Positions 41,908 to 50,716 of a DNA stretch of 64,000 nucleotides are shown one piece after another. Position 1 is the stretch's first letter. The number at the start of each line of letters is the position of its first letter. Position numbers and translations under genes: made by a program. The notes beneath the pieces are model-generated. The model did no database searches, was not told the origin of the DNA, and worked only from the letters and a program-made list of their open reading frames with translations. Origin of the DNA: Exiguobacterium chiriqhucha RW-2 (GTDB lineage Bacteria; Bacillota; Bacilli; Exiguobacteriales; Exiguobacteriaceae); the NCBI RefSeq assembly GCF_000416965.1, contig NZ_ATCL01000014.1, forward strand, positions 62,001 through 126,000. The letters are read 5' to 3'.

Positions 41908-44250
41908 ATGCGTCTATTTGAAGAGGAGAACGTCTATACGCAACAAATGAAACCACAGGCAGATAATCGAGCAATCGTCCAAGGGAGCTGCTATCGCTTC
42001 ACGGTGCTGACGAGCCAATTGATTCGGATGGAATACGCGGAAGATGGGGTGTTCGAGGACCGACCGACCCAAGTCGTCTTTAACCGGGCGTTCGCAGTCC
42101 CGGAGTTTCGCGTGATCGAGGATGAGACAGAACTGCAAATCATCACAGAGCACGTCCACCTCTATTACACGAAAGGGCCGTTCGCGCCGAACACGCTCTA
42201 CGTCGATGTGAAAGGGAACTTCAGTACGTACTATAGCCGCTATACATTTAACGGACCGGAGCGGACGTTGAAAGGGACGGCGCGAACGCTCGACCATGTC
42301 GACGGGGCGACGGAACTCGGTGAGGGCATCGCCTCAAAACAAGGATATGCCGTCATCGATGACTCCGATTCGTTCATCATGACCGAGGATCGTTTTGTGG
42401 AACCGAGACGGAAGCATATCCATGACTTGTACTATTTCGGTTATGGACATGAATATAAGCGGGCGCTGCGTGACTTCTATCAACTGACAGGCCCGACGCC
42501 GCTGTTGCCAAGAAAAGCGCTCGGCAACTGGTGGAGCCGCTATTGGCGCTACGACGAGACGGAATATAAAGAACTCATGCGTCGGTTTAAGACAGAAGAC
42601 ATCCCGTTCTCGGTCAGCGTCATCGACATGGATTGGCACGTCACCGATGTCCCCGAAGAATACGGGAGCGGATGGACGGGTTATTCATGGAATAAAAACC
42701 TGTTCCCGGACCCGAAAGGCTTCTTGACGTGGCTCAAACAAGAGAGTCTGCTCGTCACGTTGAACTTGCACCCGGCGGACGGCGTGCGTGCCTTCGAAGA
42801 TCAGTATACGGCGATGGCCGAGGCGATGGGCATCGACCCGTCCCAGGGTGACCGCATCCCGTTCGACTTCTCTGATAAGCGCTTCATTCAAGCTTATTTC
42901 GAGCAGATGCACCATCCGCATGAAGTCGACGGCGTCGATTTTTGGTGGATTGACTGGCAACAAGGCTCGACCTCGAAAATGGAGGGGCTCGACCCGCTCT
43001 GGATGTTGAATCACTATCATGCGACCGATATCGCCCGGGATGGCAACCGTCCGCTCATCTTCTCCCGTTACGCGGGGCCGGGCAGTCATCGCTATCCGGT
43101 CGGATTCTCGGGTGACACGCTGATTTCGTGGGCGTCCCTGGCCTTCCAACCGTACTTTACAGCGACGGCGGCCAATATCGGTTACGGCTGGTGGAGCCAT
43201 GACATCGGCGGGCATTATCGCGGTTCGAAAGACGACGAGCTCGCCGCACGCTGGGTCGCGTTCGGGGTGTTCAGTCCGATTATGCGACTGCACTCGACAT
43301 TGAGTACGTTCAACGGCAAAGAACCGTGGCGCTTCGGTCTCGAGGCGGAACGGTCGATGAAGACGTTCTTGCGTCTGCGCCATCAATTGATTCCATACAT
43401 TTATACGATGAACTGGCGCAACCATGTCGGCGCCTTGCCGCTCGTCTTACCGATGTATTACGAGCACCCGGACGAAGACGCGGCATATGAGGTGCCGAAT
43501 GAGTATTACTTCGGCAGTGAACTCATCGTCTCCCCAATCGTCGAACCGATGAATCGACAGCTCCACGTGGCGGCGACGAACGTCTGGCTACCGAAAGGCG
43601 ACTGGTTCGACTTCTTCACGGGTCATCGCTACAGCGGAGACAAATCGGTTCGCATGTTCCGTGGGCTCGAAGATCAGGCGGTGTTCGCCAAAGCCGGGGC
43701 GATCATCCCGATGGCACCACACCATTCGGGTCGAAACGATACCGACAACCCGGCCGATTTGGAAGTGCTCATCTTCCCAGGCGCCTCGAACACGTTCACG
43801 CTCTATGAAGACAATGGGAAGGACCGTGGCTATGAGACGGGAGCCTACGCCGAGACGACGTTCACGCTCGATTGGGAGGAACGGAGCCTTCATATCCAAG
43901 TGACAGGTGACCGGTCTGTGTTACCGGTGGACCGCCATGTCACGTTGCTCCTTCGAGGGGTGACCGGGTCTGGTGAATACAAACGGGAGACACAGACGCT
44001 TCGCCTCGAGCTCGGACCGATCAGAGACGAGCTGACCGTGGAACTCCCGGTCGATGTGACGGCGAACGACCATCGTCTCGATCGGTTGTATCGCTTCTTG
44101 GACCGTGCGGAAATCTCATACGATTTAAAAGACCGGTTATACCGGTCAGCGGCGGCGAAGACGCGACTCGAAGCATGGCTGTTCGATTTACATGCGCTCG
44201 AACTCGATCGCGACCTGCAAGACGCGATTATGGAATTGATGCTCGACTGA
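41908..44250 (+). CDS. GH31-family alpha-glucosidase
   Basis: The 780-residue protein hydrolyses alpha-linked glucosides or xylosides from the non-reducing end. No signal peptide is present, so it acts on imported oligosaccharides. The nucleophile is in FWWIDWQQG (Asp about residue 349), the acid/base is Asp in VGFSGDTLISW (about 402) and WWSHDIGGHY lies between substrate subsites. C-terminal beta domains follow (about 600-780). No in-frame start is available upstream of ATG 41908; a GAGCG-GCAA-CGCTC hairpin precedes it. An ATG at 41947 is an alternative. Confidence 0.92.
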   Translation: MRLFEEENVYTQQMKPQADNRAIVQGSCYRFTVLTSQLIRMEYAEDGVFEDRPTQVVFNRAFAVPEFRVIEDETELQIITEHVHLYYTKGPFAPNTLYVDVKGNFSTYYSRYTFNGPERTLKGTARTLDHVDGATELGEGIASKQGYAVIDDSDSFIMTEDRFVEPRRKHIHDLYYFGYGHEYKRALRDFYQLTGPTPLLPRKALGNWWSRYWRYDETEYKELMRRFKTEDIPFSVSVIDMDWHVTDVPEEYGSGWTGYSWNKNLFPDPKGFLTWLKQESLLVTLNLHPADGVRAFEDQYTAMAEAMGIDPSQGDRIPFDFSDKRFIQAYFEQMHHPHEVDGVDFWWIDWQQGSTSKMEGLDPLWMLNHYHATDIARDGNRPLIFSRYAGPGSHRYPVGFSGDTLISWASLAFQPYFTATAANIGYGWWSHDIGGHYRGSKDDELAARWVAFGVFSPIMRLHSTLSTFNGKEPWRFGLEAERSMKTFLRLRHQLIPYIYTMNWRNHVGALPLVLPMYYEHPDEDAAYEVPNEYYFGSELIVSPIVEPMNRQLHVAATNVWLPKGDWFDFFTGHRYSGDKSVRMFRGLEDQAVFAKAGAIIPMAPHHSGRNDTDNPADLEVLIFPGASNTFTLYEDNGKDRGYETGAYAETTFTLDWEERSLHIQVTGDRSVLPVDRHVTLLLRGVTGSGEYKRETQTLRLELGPIRDELTVELPVDVTANDHRLDRLYRFLDRAEISYDLKDRLYRSAAAKTRLEAWLFDLHALELDRDLQDAIMELMLD

Positions 44251-44265
44251 ATACTTTATTGTGAC

Positions 44266-44298
44266 GAAGAGGGGCGGTTCATGCCCTTCTTTTTTTGT
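44266..44298 (+). terminator. Probable terminator after GH31 gene
   Basis: GAA-GGGC pairs with GCCC-TTC with a three-base bulge, followed by a T-run of eight. Confidence 0.7.
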
Positions 44299-44316
44299 CA
44301 GAAAATCGTCGGATTT

Positions 44317-44330
44317 TGTAAGCGTTTTCA
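44317..44330 (+). promoter_or_regulatory. CcpA cre site before the arcR-like gene
   Basis: TGTAAGCGTTTTCA matches TGWAARCGYTWNCW at all positions. It lies 55-68 bases before the ATG and just upstream of a TATACT -10 candidate, so glucose could repress the activator of arginine fermentation. Confidence 0.75.
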
Positions 44331-44384
44331 ATAAGAGGTCGCTTTATACTTAAAAGAGAGGCAAGATGGATTGGAGGATGCGAC

Positions 44385-45071
44385 ATGAAACCAAAATGGA
44401 CGGTGGACGATTTGAGACAGCTTGATGTGTTCGCCAAATGTGCCACACGAGAGCTCGAGGCGCTGTTGCCGCATGTCTATTGCCGCACGTATCGGAAAGG
44501 TCAACTCTTGTTCATAGAGGGGGATCCCCGGGAACGGGTCTATTTCTTGATTAGCGGTTATGTGAAGCTCGAGCGTTGCAACGAGACGGCGACACATCAA
44601 TATACGGACTACTTGAAACCGAAGCAATTGTTCCCGTATCGTGGCTTGTTGACGGAACCGTACTATCAACATTCAGCCGAGGCGTTGACCGATATCGAGG
44701 TCATCTATATGCCGACCGACCGTTTCGAACAGCTTGTCTCGCGGAACGCATCGATGTTGCTCCACATCGTCGGACAGATGAACCGGATTCTCGATTTGCA
44801 CGAGCGCCGTGTCCAGGACATCATCACACCGAGTGCGACTGACCGGGTGCTCAACACGATTCATTACTTGATTGAAGACCTCGGGGAGCCGGAAGCGACG
44901 GGCGTCCGTGTCCGCTGCCCGTTCACGACAATTGAGATTTCGCGCTTGTCGGGTACGTCACGAGAGACCGTGTCGAACATCTTATCGCGGTTGCGAAAAG
45001 AAGACGTGCTTCAATTTGATGCGCGGGAATTGATGATCGGTCATCCTGAATATTTTGAACAGTCGCTGTGA
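44385..45071 (+). CDS. arcR: Crp/Fnr-family regulator, ArcR-like
   Basis: The 228-residue protein has a cyclic-nucleotide-binding-like sensor (about residues 15-130, with GQLLFIEGDPRERVYFLISG), a dimer helix and a Crp-type winged helix (ISRLSGTSRETVSNILSRLR, about 186-205). It has no N-terminal cysteine cluster, so it is not an iron-sulfur Fnr. ArcR proteins activate arc genes in other firmicutes, and the palindrome before arcA fits. The function is therefore well supported by context but the ligand is unknown. Confidence 0.82.
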   Translation: MKPKWTVDDLRQLDVFAKCATRELEALLPHVYCRTYRKGQLLFIEGDPRERVYFLISGYVKLERCNETATHQYTDYLKPKQLFPYRGLLTEPYYQHSAEALTDIEVIYMPTDRFEQLVSRNASMLLHIVGQMNRILDLHERRVQDIITPSATDRVLNTIHYLIEDLGEPEATGVRVRCPFTTIEISRLSGTSRETVSNILSRLRKEDVLQFDARELMIGHPEYFEQSL

Positions 45072-45074
45072 TGG

Positions 45075-45101
45075 CGCCGCGTGTGGGACGTGGCGTTTTT
45101 T
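45075..45101 (+). terminator. Terminator after arcR-like gene
   Basis: CGCCGCGT and ACGTGGCG pair around GTGGG with one mismatch, followed by six T. Confidence 0.82.
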
Positions 45102-45147
45102 GCATGTCTGAGGAAGCGAAGCGTTCGCCTTGCAAGGGTGCATCAGG

Positions 45148-45171
45148 TATAATTAGTGAGAATCCTCACAA
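45148..45171 (+). promoter_or_regulatory. cydDC promoter with Rex-type site
   Basis: A -10 box TATAAT (45148-45153) is followed immediately by TAGTGA-GAATCC-TCACAA (45154-45171), which read in reverse is TTGTGA-N6-TCACTA. This differs by one base from the Rex consensus TTGTGA-N6-TCACAA. Rex is an NADH-sensing repressor that controls cyd genes in B. subtilis, so redox control is expected. Confidence 0.72.
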
Positions 45172-45208
45172 AGAAAAAGTCTCCTGATTGATAGAAAGGA
45201 TGAACGCA

Positions 45209-46924
45209 GTGAAACGACTGCAAGCTCTCGCTTTAGCAGAAAAACGCCATATCGTCGGACTCATCATCGCGGCAGTGATGATTGGGTTGTCGATTTTAGC
45301 TCAAGCCTATTTGATTGTCGACATTGTCGATCAAGTCTTTTTAAAAAATGCATCGTTTGAAAGCGTCGTTCCGACGCTCGGGTGGCTCATCCTCGCGCTC
45401 GTCACACGAGCTGGTTTCGGCTATATGTCGGGGAGGATTGGAGCGAGCCTGTCAGAAAAGGCGAAACGAACACTCCGATTGCAATTGCTCGACCGCTATA
45501 CGTCGAATCCGATTGAGACGTCACTATCCGGTCAATCCGGTAAAAAGGTGAGCGTGTTCATGGACGCGGTCGACGAAGTCGATGCCTACTTTAGCCAATA
45601 TTGGCCGCAAGTCATTCAAACGTCGATTATTCCACTACTCATTCTCGTCGTCGTCTTCAGCCAACATTGGATTTCAGGCGTCATCATGATGGTGACGGCT
45701 CCATTCATCCCAATTTTCTTCATCATCATCGGGATTGCGACCCAGAAGAAGTCCGAACAGCAGATGGAGAAAATGAATCAGTTCTCCGGCAAGTTCTTGG
45801 ACGTGTTGCAAGGATTGACGACGCTCAAACTATACGGTCGGACCGAGCGTGAGGCGCAAGCGATTGAAAAGAGCAGTCTCGACTTCCGCGACGCGACGAT
45901 GGTCGTCTTGAAGACGGCGTTCCTGTCGGGTCTCATGCTCGAGTTCATCTCGATGCTCAGCACGGGCGTCGTCGCACTCGAAGTGGCGCTCCAAATGGTC
46001 GTCTGGGAGAACTTGACGTTCTTCTCCGGCTTTTTGATTCTCGTCTTGGCCCCGGAATACTATTTGGCCATCAAAGACCTCGGCGGTGCGTTCCACACCG
46101 GACGAGGCAGCATGGGGGCGGCCGACCGTATTTTCGAGGCGCTCGATGCACCGGATGAACGCTTGACCTGGGGCGACCGGACGTTGACGAGCCCGACACC
46201 CGACCTCGAGCTCGACGCCGTCTCGTTCGCCTATGAAGGTGGACGCTTTACGCTGCATCCATTAAGCGGTGTGATTCCTGCCGGTGCCCACGTGGCGCTC
46301 GTCGGGGCGAGCGGGTCCGGCAAGACGACCGTCTTGAACGTGTTGTCCGGGCTCGTGAAACCGGACAGTGGACGTGTCCTCGTCGACGGAGAACCGCTCG
46401 AGACATACACCGATTCGTCATGGTATGACACGATTGGCTACATCTCACAAAATCCGTATTTGTTCGCCGGTACCGTCGCCGATAATATCGCCCTCGGGGA
46501 AACGGCCGACGAGATAAACATCCTTGAAGCCGCGAATGCAGCCGGATTGAACGATGTCATCGCGCAATTGCCGAACGGCATTCATACCGAACTCGGTGAA
46601 GGCGGTTATGGATTGTCTGGAGGCGAACGGCAACGGCTCGCCTTGGCCCGCGCCTTCTTGAAACGACCGGGCATCATCTTGTTCGATGAACCGACGACAG
46701 GGCTCGATTTAGTGACGGAGCAAATCGTTCGGCGCTCGATTGAGGAGTTGTCGCGCGAGGCGACGCTTGTCACGGTCGCGCATCGCTTGCATACGATCAA
46801 GCAGGCGGACGCGATTTGGTTCATGGACGATGGGAAGCTCCTCGCCCAAGGCACGCATGACGAATTGCTCAGCGTTCCGCAATACGCTGACTTGTTCACG
46901 CTACAGAAAGGGGTGAGAGGATGA
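45209..46924 (+). CDS. cydD: Thiol ABC exporter CydD
   Basis: CydDC exports glutathione/cysteine-type thiols and is needed to assemble cytochrome bd. This 571-residue half has six membrane helices (about residues 1-310) and an ABC domain with Walker A GASGSGKTTV (about 366), signature GLSGGERQRLALAR and IILFDEPTTGLD. The start is uncertain between TTG 45188, ATG 45200 and GTG 45209; GAAAGG is best spaced for the GTG. It overlaps cydC by four bases. No cydAB adjoins it. Confidence 0.88.
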   Translation: MKRLQALALAEKRHIVGLIIAAVMIGLSILAQAYLIVDIVDQVFLKNASFESVVPTLGWLILALVTRAGFGYMSGRIGASLSEKAKRTLRLQLLDRYTSNPIETSLSGQSGKKVSVFMDAVDEVDAYFSQYWPQVIQTSIIPLLILVVVFSQHWISGVIMMVTAPFIPIFFIIIGIATQKKSEQQMEKMNQFSGKFLDVLQGLTTLKLYGRTEREAQAIEKSSLDFRDATMVVLKTAFLSGLMLEFISMLSTGVVALEVALQMVVWENLTFFSGFLILVLAPEYYLAIKDLGGAFHTGRGSMGAADRIFEALDAPDERLTWGDRTLTSPTPDLELDAVSFAYEGGRFTLHPLSGVIPAGAHVALVGASGSGKTTVLNVLSGLVKPDSGRVLVDGEPLETYTDSSWYDTIGYISQNPYLFAGTVADNIALGETADEINILEAANAAGLNDVIAQLPNGIHTELGEGGYGLSGGERQRLALARAFLKRPGIILFDEPTTGLDLVTEQIVRRSIEELSREATLVTVAHRLHTIKQADAIWFMDDGKLLAQGTHDELLSVPQYADLFTLQKGVRG

Positions 46925-48636
46925 ACTCACTTTGGACGATCACGAAATGGATGATGCGCGAGAAGAAGGATATCATCCTCTCGATTTTCTTTGGGTACGT
47001 GGCCGGCATCGCGGCCGTCGCCTTGTTCGCGGCGAGCGGTTACCTCGTCTCACGGGCCGGTCTCGTACCGCCGCTCTATGCGCTCATGGTGCCTGTCGTT
47101 TTGATTAAATTGTTCGGTGTGATTCGGGCGAGTGCGCGTTATCAAGAGCGCCTTGCCTCGCACCGGGCGACATTCACAATTTTGAGCGAGTTGCGGGTCC
47201 GGTTTTACCGCCAGCTCGAACCGCTCGTGCCGAGCATCTTTGCCAAGTATCGGAGCGGGGATTTGCTCGCTCGCGTCGTCGGTGACGTCGAGAGCTTGCA
47301 AAACTACTTTTTACGGGTATTCTATCCGCCGATTATCTTGGTGCTCGTCTTCTTGAGTACGATTTTTTTCGTCACGTATTTCTCGATGTGGGTCAGCCTC
47401 TGGATTTTGTTCGGTGTGTTCGTGACCGGCTTTTTGATTCCGGCGTTCTTCGCCCGAATCCGTGCCAAGCACGACCGCGAGCTTCGCGCCTTACGGGGTG
47501 ACCTGTCGAGTGGGATGACAGAGATGATGTACGGATATCGCGATTTGTTGCTTCATCATAAACTTGGACGGACACGCGGCGAGCTGCTCGAACAGAGTGA
47601 CCGTTACGCCGAAGCGCAGAAGCGGGATGTGACGAATCAGTTCTTCAACTCGTCACTCGTCGTGGCGGCATCCCTGCTCGTCTCGTGGGGTGTTCTTGCC
47701 ATCGGGGCGTATCTCGTCGTCGACGGCGAGTTGAACGGCCTATTTTTGGCCATGCTCATCATGATGTCGCTCACCGCGTTTGAGAACGCGACACCGATGG
47801 CGGTCTTCCCAGGCCACTTTGCCGACAGCAAGCAAGCGGCCGACCGACTGCTCGAAGTCGTCGCGCCGAGTGAAGCGATTGTCGCGGCCGAGGCCGCCCG
47901 GACGGACATGGTACTCGAATCCGCTCCGGACGTATCGTTCGAGCGCGTGACCTATCGCTATCCGGATACGTACCGCGACGTCCTGAGCGACGTGGACGTG
48001 ACGTTACGAAGCGGGACGAAGACGGTCATCGTCGGGCCGAGCGGCTCGGGAAAATCGACGCTCCTGCAACTGTTGCTCGCTTTCGTCAGACCCGATTCCG
48101 GCGAGATTCGATTGAATGGGCAACGTTTGGACGATGTGACCCAAGCATCGGTCTGGCGTGAAGCCAGCGTCGTCCTTCAAGAGAATCACTTCTTCTTCGG
48201 GACGGTACGGGAGAACTTGGCGCTCGCTGGAGAGTTCACCGACGCTGACATGGAAGCGGCGCTCGCGAGCGTCCGGCTCGGTTTCTCACTCGATGAGCCT
48301 GTCCTCGAGAAAGGGGCGAACTTGTCGGGCGGGGAACGGCAACGGCTCGCCATCGCCCGGGCACTTTTAAAAAACGGGGTGCTCTGGATTCTCGATGAAG
48401 CGACGTCGGCCCTCGATGCGCGGACCGAGGCGGACGTGTTCGCCGAAGTATTCCGCCGTGCCGAATCCTCGACACTCGTCATGGTCAGCCATCGCTTGAC
48501 CGGGCTCGAGCGCTTCGATCACATCATCGTTATGGAAGGCGGTCGCGTCGTAGAGACGGGAACGTATGATGAACTGATGCGGTCCCGTGGCGTCTTCTAT
48601 GGATTGAAACAAATCGAGCAAGATATTTTCGCATGA
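46921..48636 (+). CDS. cydC: Thiol ABC exporter CydC
   Basis: The second half-transporter, 571 residues: six membrane helices (about residues 15-320) with the segment YQERLASHRATFTILSELRV typical of CydC, then an ABC domain with Walker A GPSGSGKSTL (about 370), signature NLSGGERQRLAIAR and LWILDEATSALD. The ATGA overlap with cydD implies coupled translation and a heterodimer. Its stop codon lies at the start of a bidirectional terminator. Confidence 0.93.
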   Translation: MNSLWTITKWMMREKKDIILSIFFGYVAGIAAVALFAASGYLVSRAGLVPPLYALMVPVVLIKLFGVIRASARYQERLASHRATFTILSELRVRFYRQLEPLVPSIFAKYRSGDLLARVVGDVESLQNYFLRVFYPPIILVLVFLSTIFFVTYFSMWVSLWILFGVFVTGFLIPAFFARIRAKHDRELRALRGDLSSGMTEMMYGYRDLLLHHKLGRTRGELLEQSDRYAEAQKRDVTNQFFNSSLVVAASLLVSWGVLAIGAYLVVDGELNGLFLAMLIMMSLTAFENATPMAVFPGHFADSKQAADRLLEVVAPSEAIVAAEAARTDMVLESAPDVSFERVTYRYPDTYRDVLSDVDVTLRSGTKTVIVGPSGSGKSTLLQLLLAFVRPDSGEIRLNGQRLDDVTQASVWREASVVLQENHFFFGTVRENLALAGEFTDADMEAALASVRLGFSLDEPVLEKGANLSGGERQRLAIARALLKNGVLWILDEATSALDARTEADVFAEVFRRAESSTLVMVSHRLTGLERFDHIIVMEGGRVVETGTYDELMRSRGVFYGLKQIEQDIFA

Positions 48637-48797
48637 AAAAACGAGCGGCTCCGTCGGAGAGCCGCTCGTTTTTTGGATGGCAAATTTGGGTGCAACAAAT
48701 GGGGGTTGTCGCATTGCTTTCAAAAAGAGTGTCGTGGAGGGGAATCCACGTGACGTAATGGTTTGGGGAACGGTTACGTCAAGCTTTTGGGAGCTAC
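48635..48797 (-). ncRNA. Candidate Fur-regulated small RNA with three C-rich hairpin loops
   Basis: A complete transcription unit lies between the convergent genes, on the minus strand. It has a consensus promoter, a Fur box over that promoter and a strong terminator, giving an RNA of about 160 nt with no credible frame. The RNA folds by eye into three hairpins: TGACGTAA/TTACGTCA (48781-48751) whose loop contains CCCC; CGTGGA/TCCACG (48750-48733) with loop TTCCCC; and GCGACAA/TTGTTGC (48712-48692) with loop CCCCCAT. C-rich loops pair with Shine-Dalgarno sequences in known firmicute sRNAs; B. subtilis FsrA is Fur-controlled and C-rich. I infer an FsrA-like iron-sparing role. Homology is not shown. 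Confidence 0.75.
48640..48674. terminator. Bidirectional terminator shared by cydC and the small RNA
   Basis: AACGAGCGGCTC and GAGCCGCTCGTT form a 12-bp stem with a seven-base loop; six T flank it on each strand's 3' side. Confidence 0.93.
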
Positions 48798-48803
48798 ATC
48801 TAG

Positions 48804-48833
48804 AGTATAAGTGATAACGATTCTCATTGTCAA
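48804..48833 (-). promoter_or_regulatory. Promoter and Fur box of the small RNA
   Basis: On the minus strand TTGACA (48833-48828, perfect -35) and TATACT (48809-48804) are 18 bases apart. GATAACGATTCTCATTGTC (48813-48831) matches 15 of 19 positions of the Fur consensus GATAATGATAATCATTATC and overlaps the -35 and spacer. Iron-loaded Fur should repress this promoter. Confidence 0.82.
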
Positions 48834-48847
48834 TTAGGAAGTGATAC

Positions 48848-48877
48848 AAAAAAACCGCAACCAGTTCAGGTTGCGGT
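48848..48877 (-). terminator. Terminator of the downstream membrane gene
   Basis: ACCGCAACC and GGTTGCGGT pair around AGTTCA; the A-run at the left gives the minus-strand T-run. It insulates the small-RNA promoter from the gene at 48884. Confidence 0.87.
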
Positions 48878-48883
48878 CGGTCG

Positions 48884-49408
48884 TCAGCTTGACGTCACGC
48901 CTTTACGGAACGTGAAGCGAATCAGACTGAACAAATAGCGGATATAGAAGAGCGCGAACGCATAAAATACGGCGATGGCTGATGCACCGAGTTCGACACC
49001 TGGAATGTTCATCAAAAACTCGAGGATGAGAATCGACAAGAGGAAGATGTAGAGGCCGGCATCGAGATAAAGCGGCATCAATTTGCCGCGCTGGTGCCAG
49101 AACGTCCGGACGAGCGGTGCGACGATCATCCCGATGATGCGTTCCGCGAAACCGATGCTGAGTACGGAAATCATGAACGCGGCGACCGTCTCGAATGAGA
49201 CGAGCTCCGAGAACGCGAACATGGAGATGAGCAAGAGCGGGCCGATGAAAATCATCATCGAGAGTGACGTGCGTAAAAAGATAAACAAGTTCCGTTTCAT
49301 CGTGTCGACTCCCCCGAAGAGCGACTGGCGGAACGTCTTGCCACGTTGATAGTCGAGGATGAACGATCCCACAAACATCAAACCGAATAGTGATAACAAT
49401 ACTGTCAT
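48884..49408 (-). CDS. Polytopic membrane protein of unknown family
   Basis: A 174-residue protein with about five hydrophobic helices, starting MTVLLSLFGLMFVGSFILDY. Charged loops such as RTFWHQRGKLMPLYLD separate the helices. I recognise no catalytic or transport motif. The predicted start follows a GAAAGGGG site. It is a single gene ended by its own terminator. Confidence 0.75.
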   Translation of the reverse strand: MTVLLSLFGLMFVGSFILDYQRGKTFRQSLFGGVDTMKRNLFIFLRTSLSMMIFIGPLLLISMFAFSELVSFETVAAFMISVLSIGFAERIIGMIVAPLVRTFWHQRGKLMPLYLDAGLYIFLLSILILEFLMNIPGVELGASAIAVFYAFALFYIRYLFSLIRFTFRKGVTSS

Positions 49409-49546
49409 GAAATGTGTTTCCCCTTTTTCTGTCCAAATCTATGATCAACTGTAAGAATCATCGAATCAAAGTCTAGCCTAGTGTACCGATTCACTAGTTG
49501 AAAGTAAAGCGGGAAAACTGCGGAAAACCGCAATCTGTTGCGAACG

Positions 49547-50626
49547 TTACGCCGATTGCGATGCCAAGATGAACCGATTGCGACCAGATTCCTTAGCGTG
49601 ATATAACGCTTCGTCAGCATGCTTCAACACGCTGTCGACTTCGATGTCGTTCGAATGACAGGCACCGAGCGAGACCGTGATATGTAACGTCCCGGCGCTC
49701 GTCTCGAACGGGAACGTCGAGACTTTTTCTCGTATAGATTCGGCCAAGCGGCTCACTTCTTCTTTCTTGGCGTTCGGCATGATGATTAAAAATTCTTCTC
49801 CGCCGAAGCGGCCGACGAGATGACGCTCTTCGCTCTCGGCGACGAGCAACATGCCGAGCTCACGCAACACGTCGTCACCGACGTCATGGCCGTACGTGTC
49901 GTTCACGCGCTTGAAATGATCGATATCGACAAGGATCAACGCGTACTCTTTTGCCTCGACGTTCAAGTTGGCCATCGCCTCGTTCAACAAGCGTCGGTTG
50001 GCGATGCCGGTCAATGCGTCCGTCCGGGCAAGTTGTTGCTGATGCTGGACGTTCTCAAAGTGACGACGCAGTTCTTGAAGTAACCGGTAAGCCGCGCAGG
50101 CGCCGCCGTATGCCATCACGACGTAGGCGAGAATGACGGGATAGAACAATTGAAGCGGTAACGCGTAATAGATGGCAGCGCCGAAAACGGAGATGCTGAT
50201 TGTCGTGAAGACGAGCAACGTATTGCGGGTGTTATCGAGTTTGAGTCGCAACAGGCTGATTGGAAGGACGAGGCCGATCATCGTCAAGACGGCCAAATAA
50301 AAGCCGATATATGCTCCGTCAGTGACCATCAAAAAGCGGGCGGTCAAAAAGATGACGGCTGCGACCGTTCCGCTGACCCATCCACCGAACAGAACGGCAA
50401 GTGAGATTGGGATGGAGCGCAAATCAATCAGAATCCCTTCGAGCGGCAGTGCGTTCGCCAGTAAAATCAAGGCGACGACCCCGGTTTGAACACCGAGCAG
50501 GATTCTGCCTTTCAAAGGCGATTTCGGTGTGAGCCGTGGCCGGTTTCGGAAAGGGAGAAACGAAATCGTGAACAACGTGAACAGGATACACAGATTCAGA
50601 AAAAATGAGTTAATGATGGTAAGCAT
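49547..50626 (-). CDS. Membrane diguanylate cyclase with 5TMR-type sensor
   Basis: The 359-residue protein has about six N-terminal hydrophobic helices resembling the 5TM-5TMR-LYT sensor (about residues 1-185) and a GGDEF domain with GGEEF (about 278-282), an accepted active variant; DALTGIANRRLLNEA starts the domain. The inhibitory RxxD site is absent (EERH in its place). ATG 50626 follows AGGGGA at good spacing. With the cyclase at 2316 it is the second cyclic-di-GMP enzyme of the window. Confidence 0.9.
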   Translation of the reverse strand: MLTIINSFFLNLCILFTLFTISFLPFRNRPRLTPKSPLKGRILLGVQTGVVALILLANALPLEGILIDLRSIPISLAVLFGGWVSGTVAAVIFLTARFLMVTDGAYIGFYLAVLTMIGLVLPISLLRLKLDNTRNTLLVFTTISISVFGAAIYYALPLQLFYPVILAYVVMAYGGACAAYRLLQELRRHFENVQHQQQLARTDALTGIANRRLLNEAMANLNVEAKEYALILVDIDHFKRVNDTYGHDVGDDVLRELGMLLVAESEERHLVGRFGGEEFLIIMPNAKKEEVSRLAESIREKVSTFPFETSAGTLHITVSLGACHSNDIEVDSVLKHADEALYHAKESGRNRFILASQSA

Positions 50627-50716
50627 GAACGTATCCCCTAACATGAAATGGAAATAATTAGTTTCAGTTTAGCATATTCAAATCAAGTTGACGCTCTTTG
50701 GATGAAAGGAATGTGT

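Noticed and set aside
48367-48849. 160-residue frame on the minus strand spanning the Fur box and the cydC end
   Set aside because: It starts upstream of the likely promoter, runs antisense through cydC, has no ribosome site and an unnatural composition; the RNA explanation fits better.
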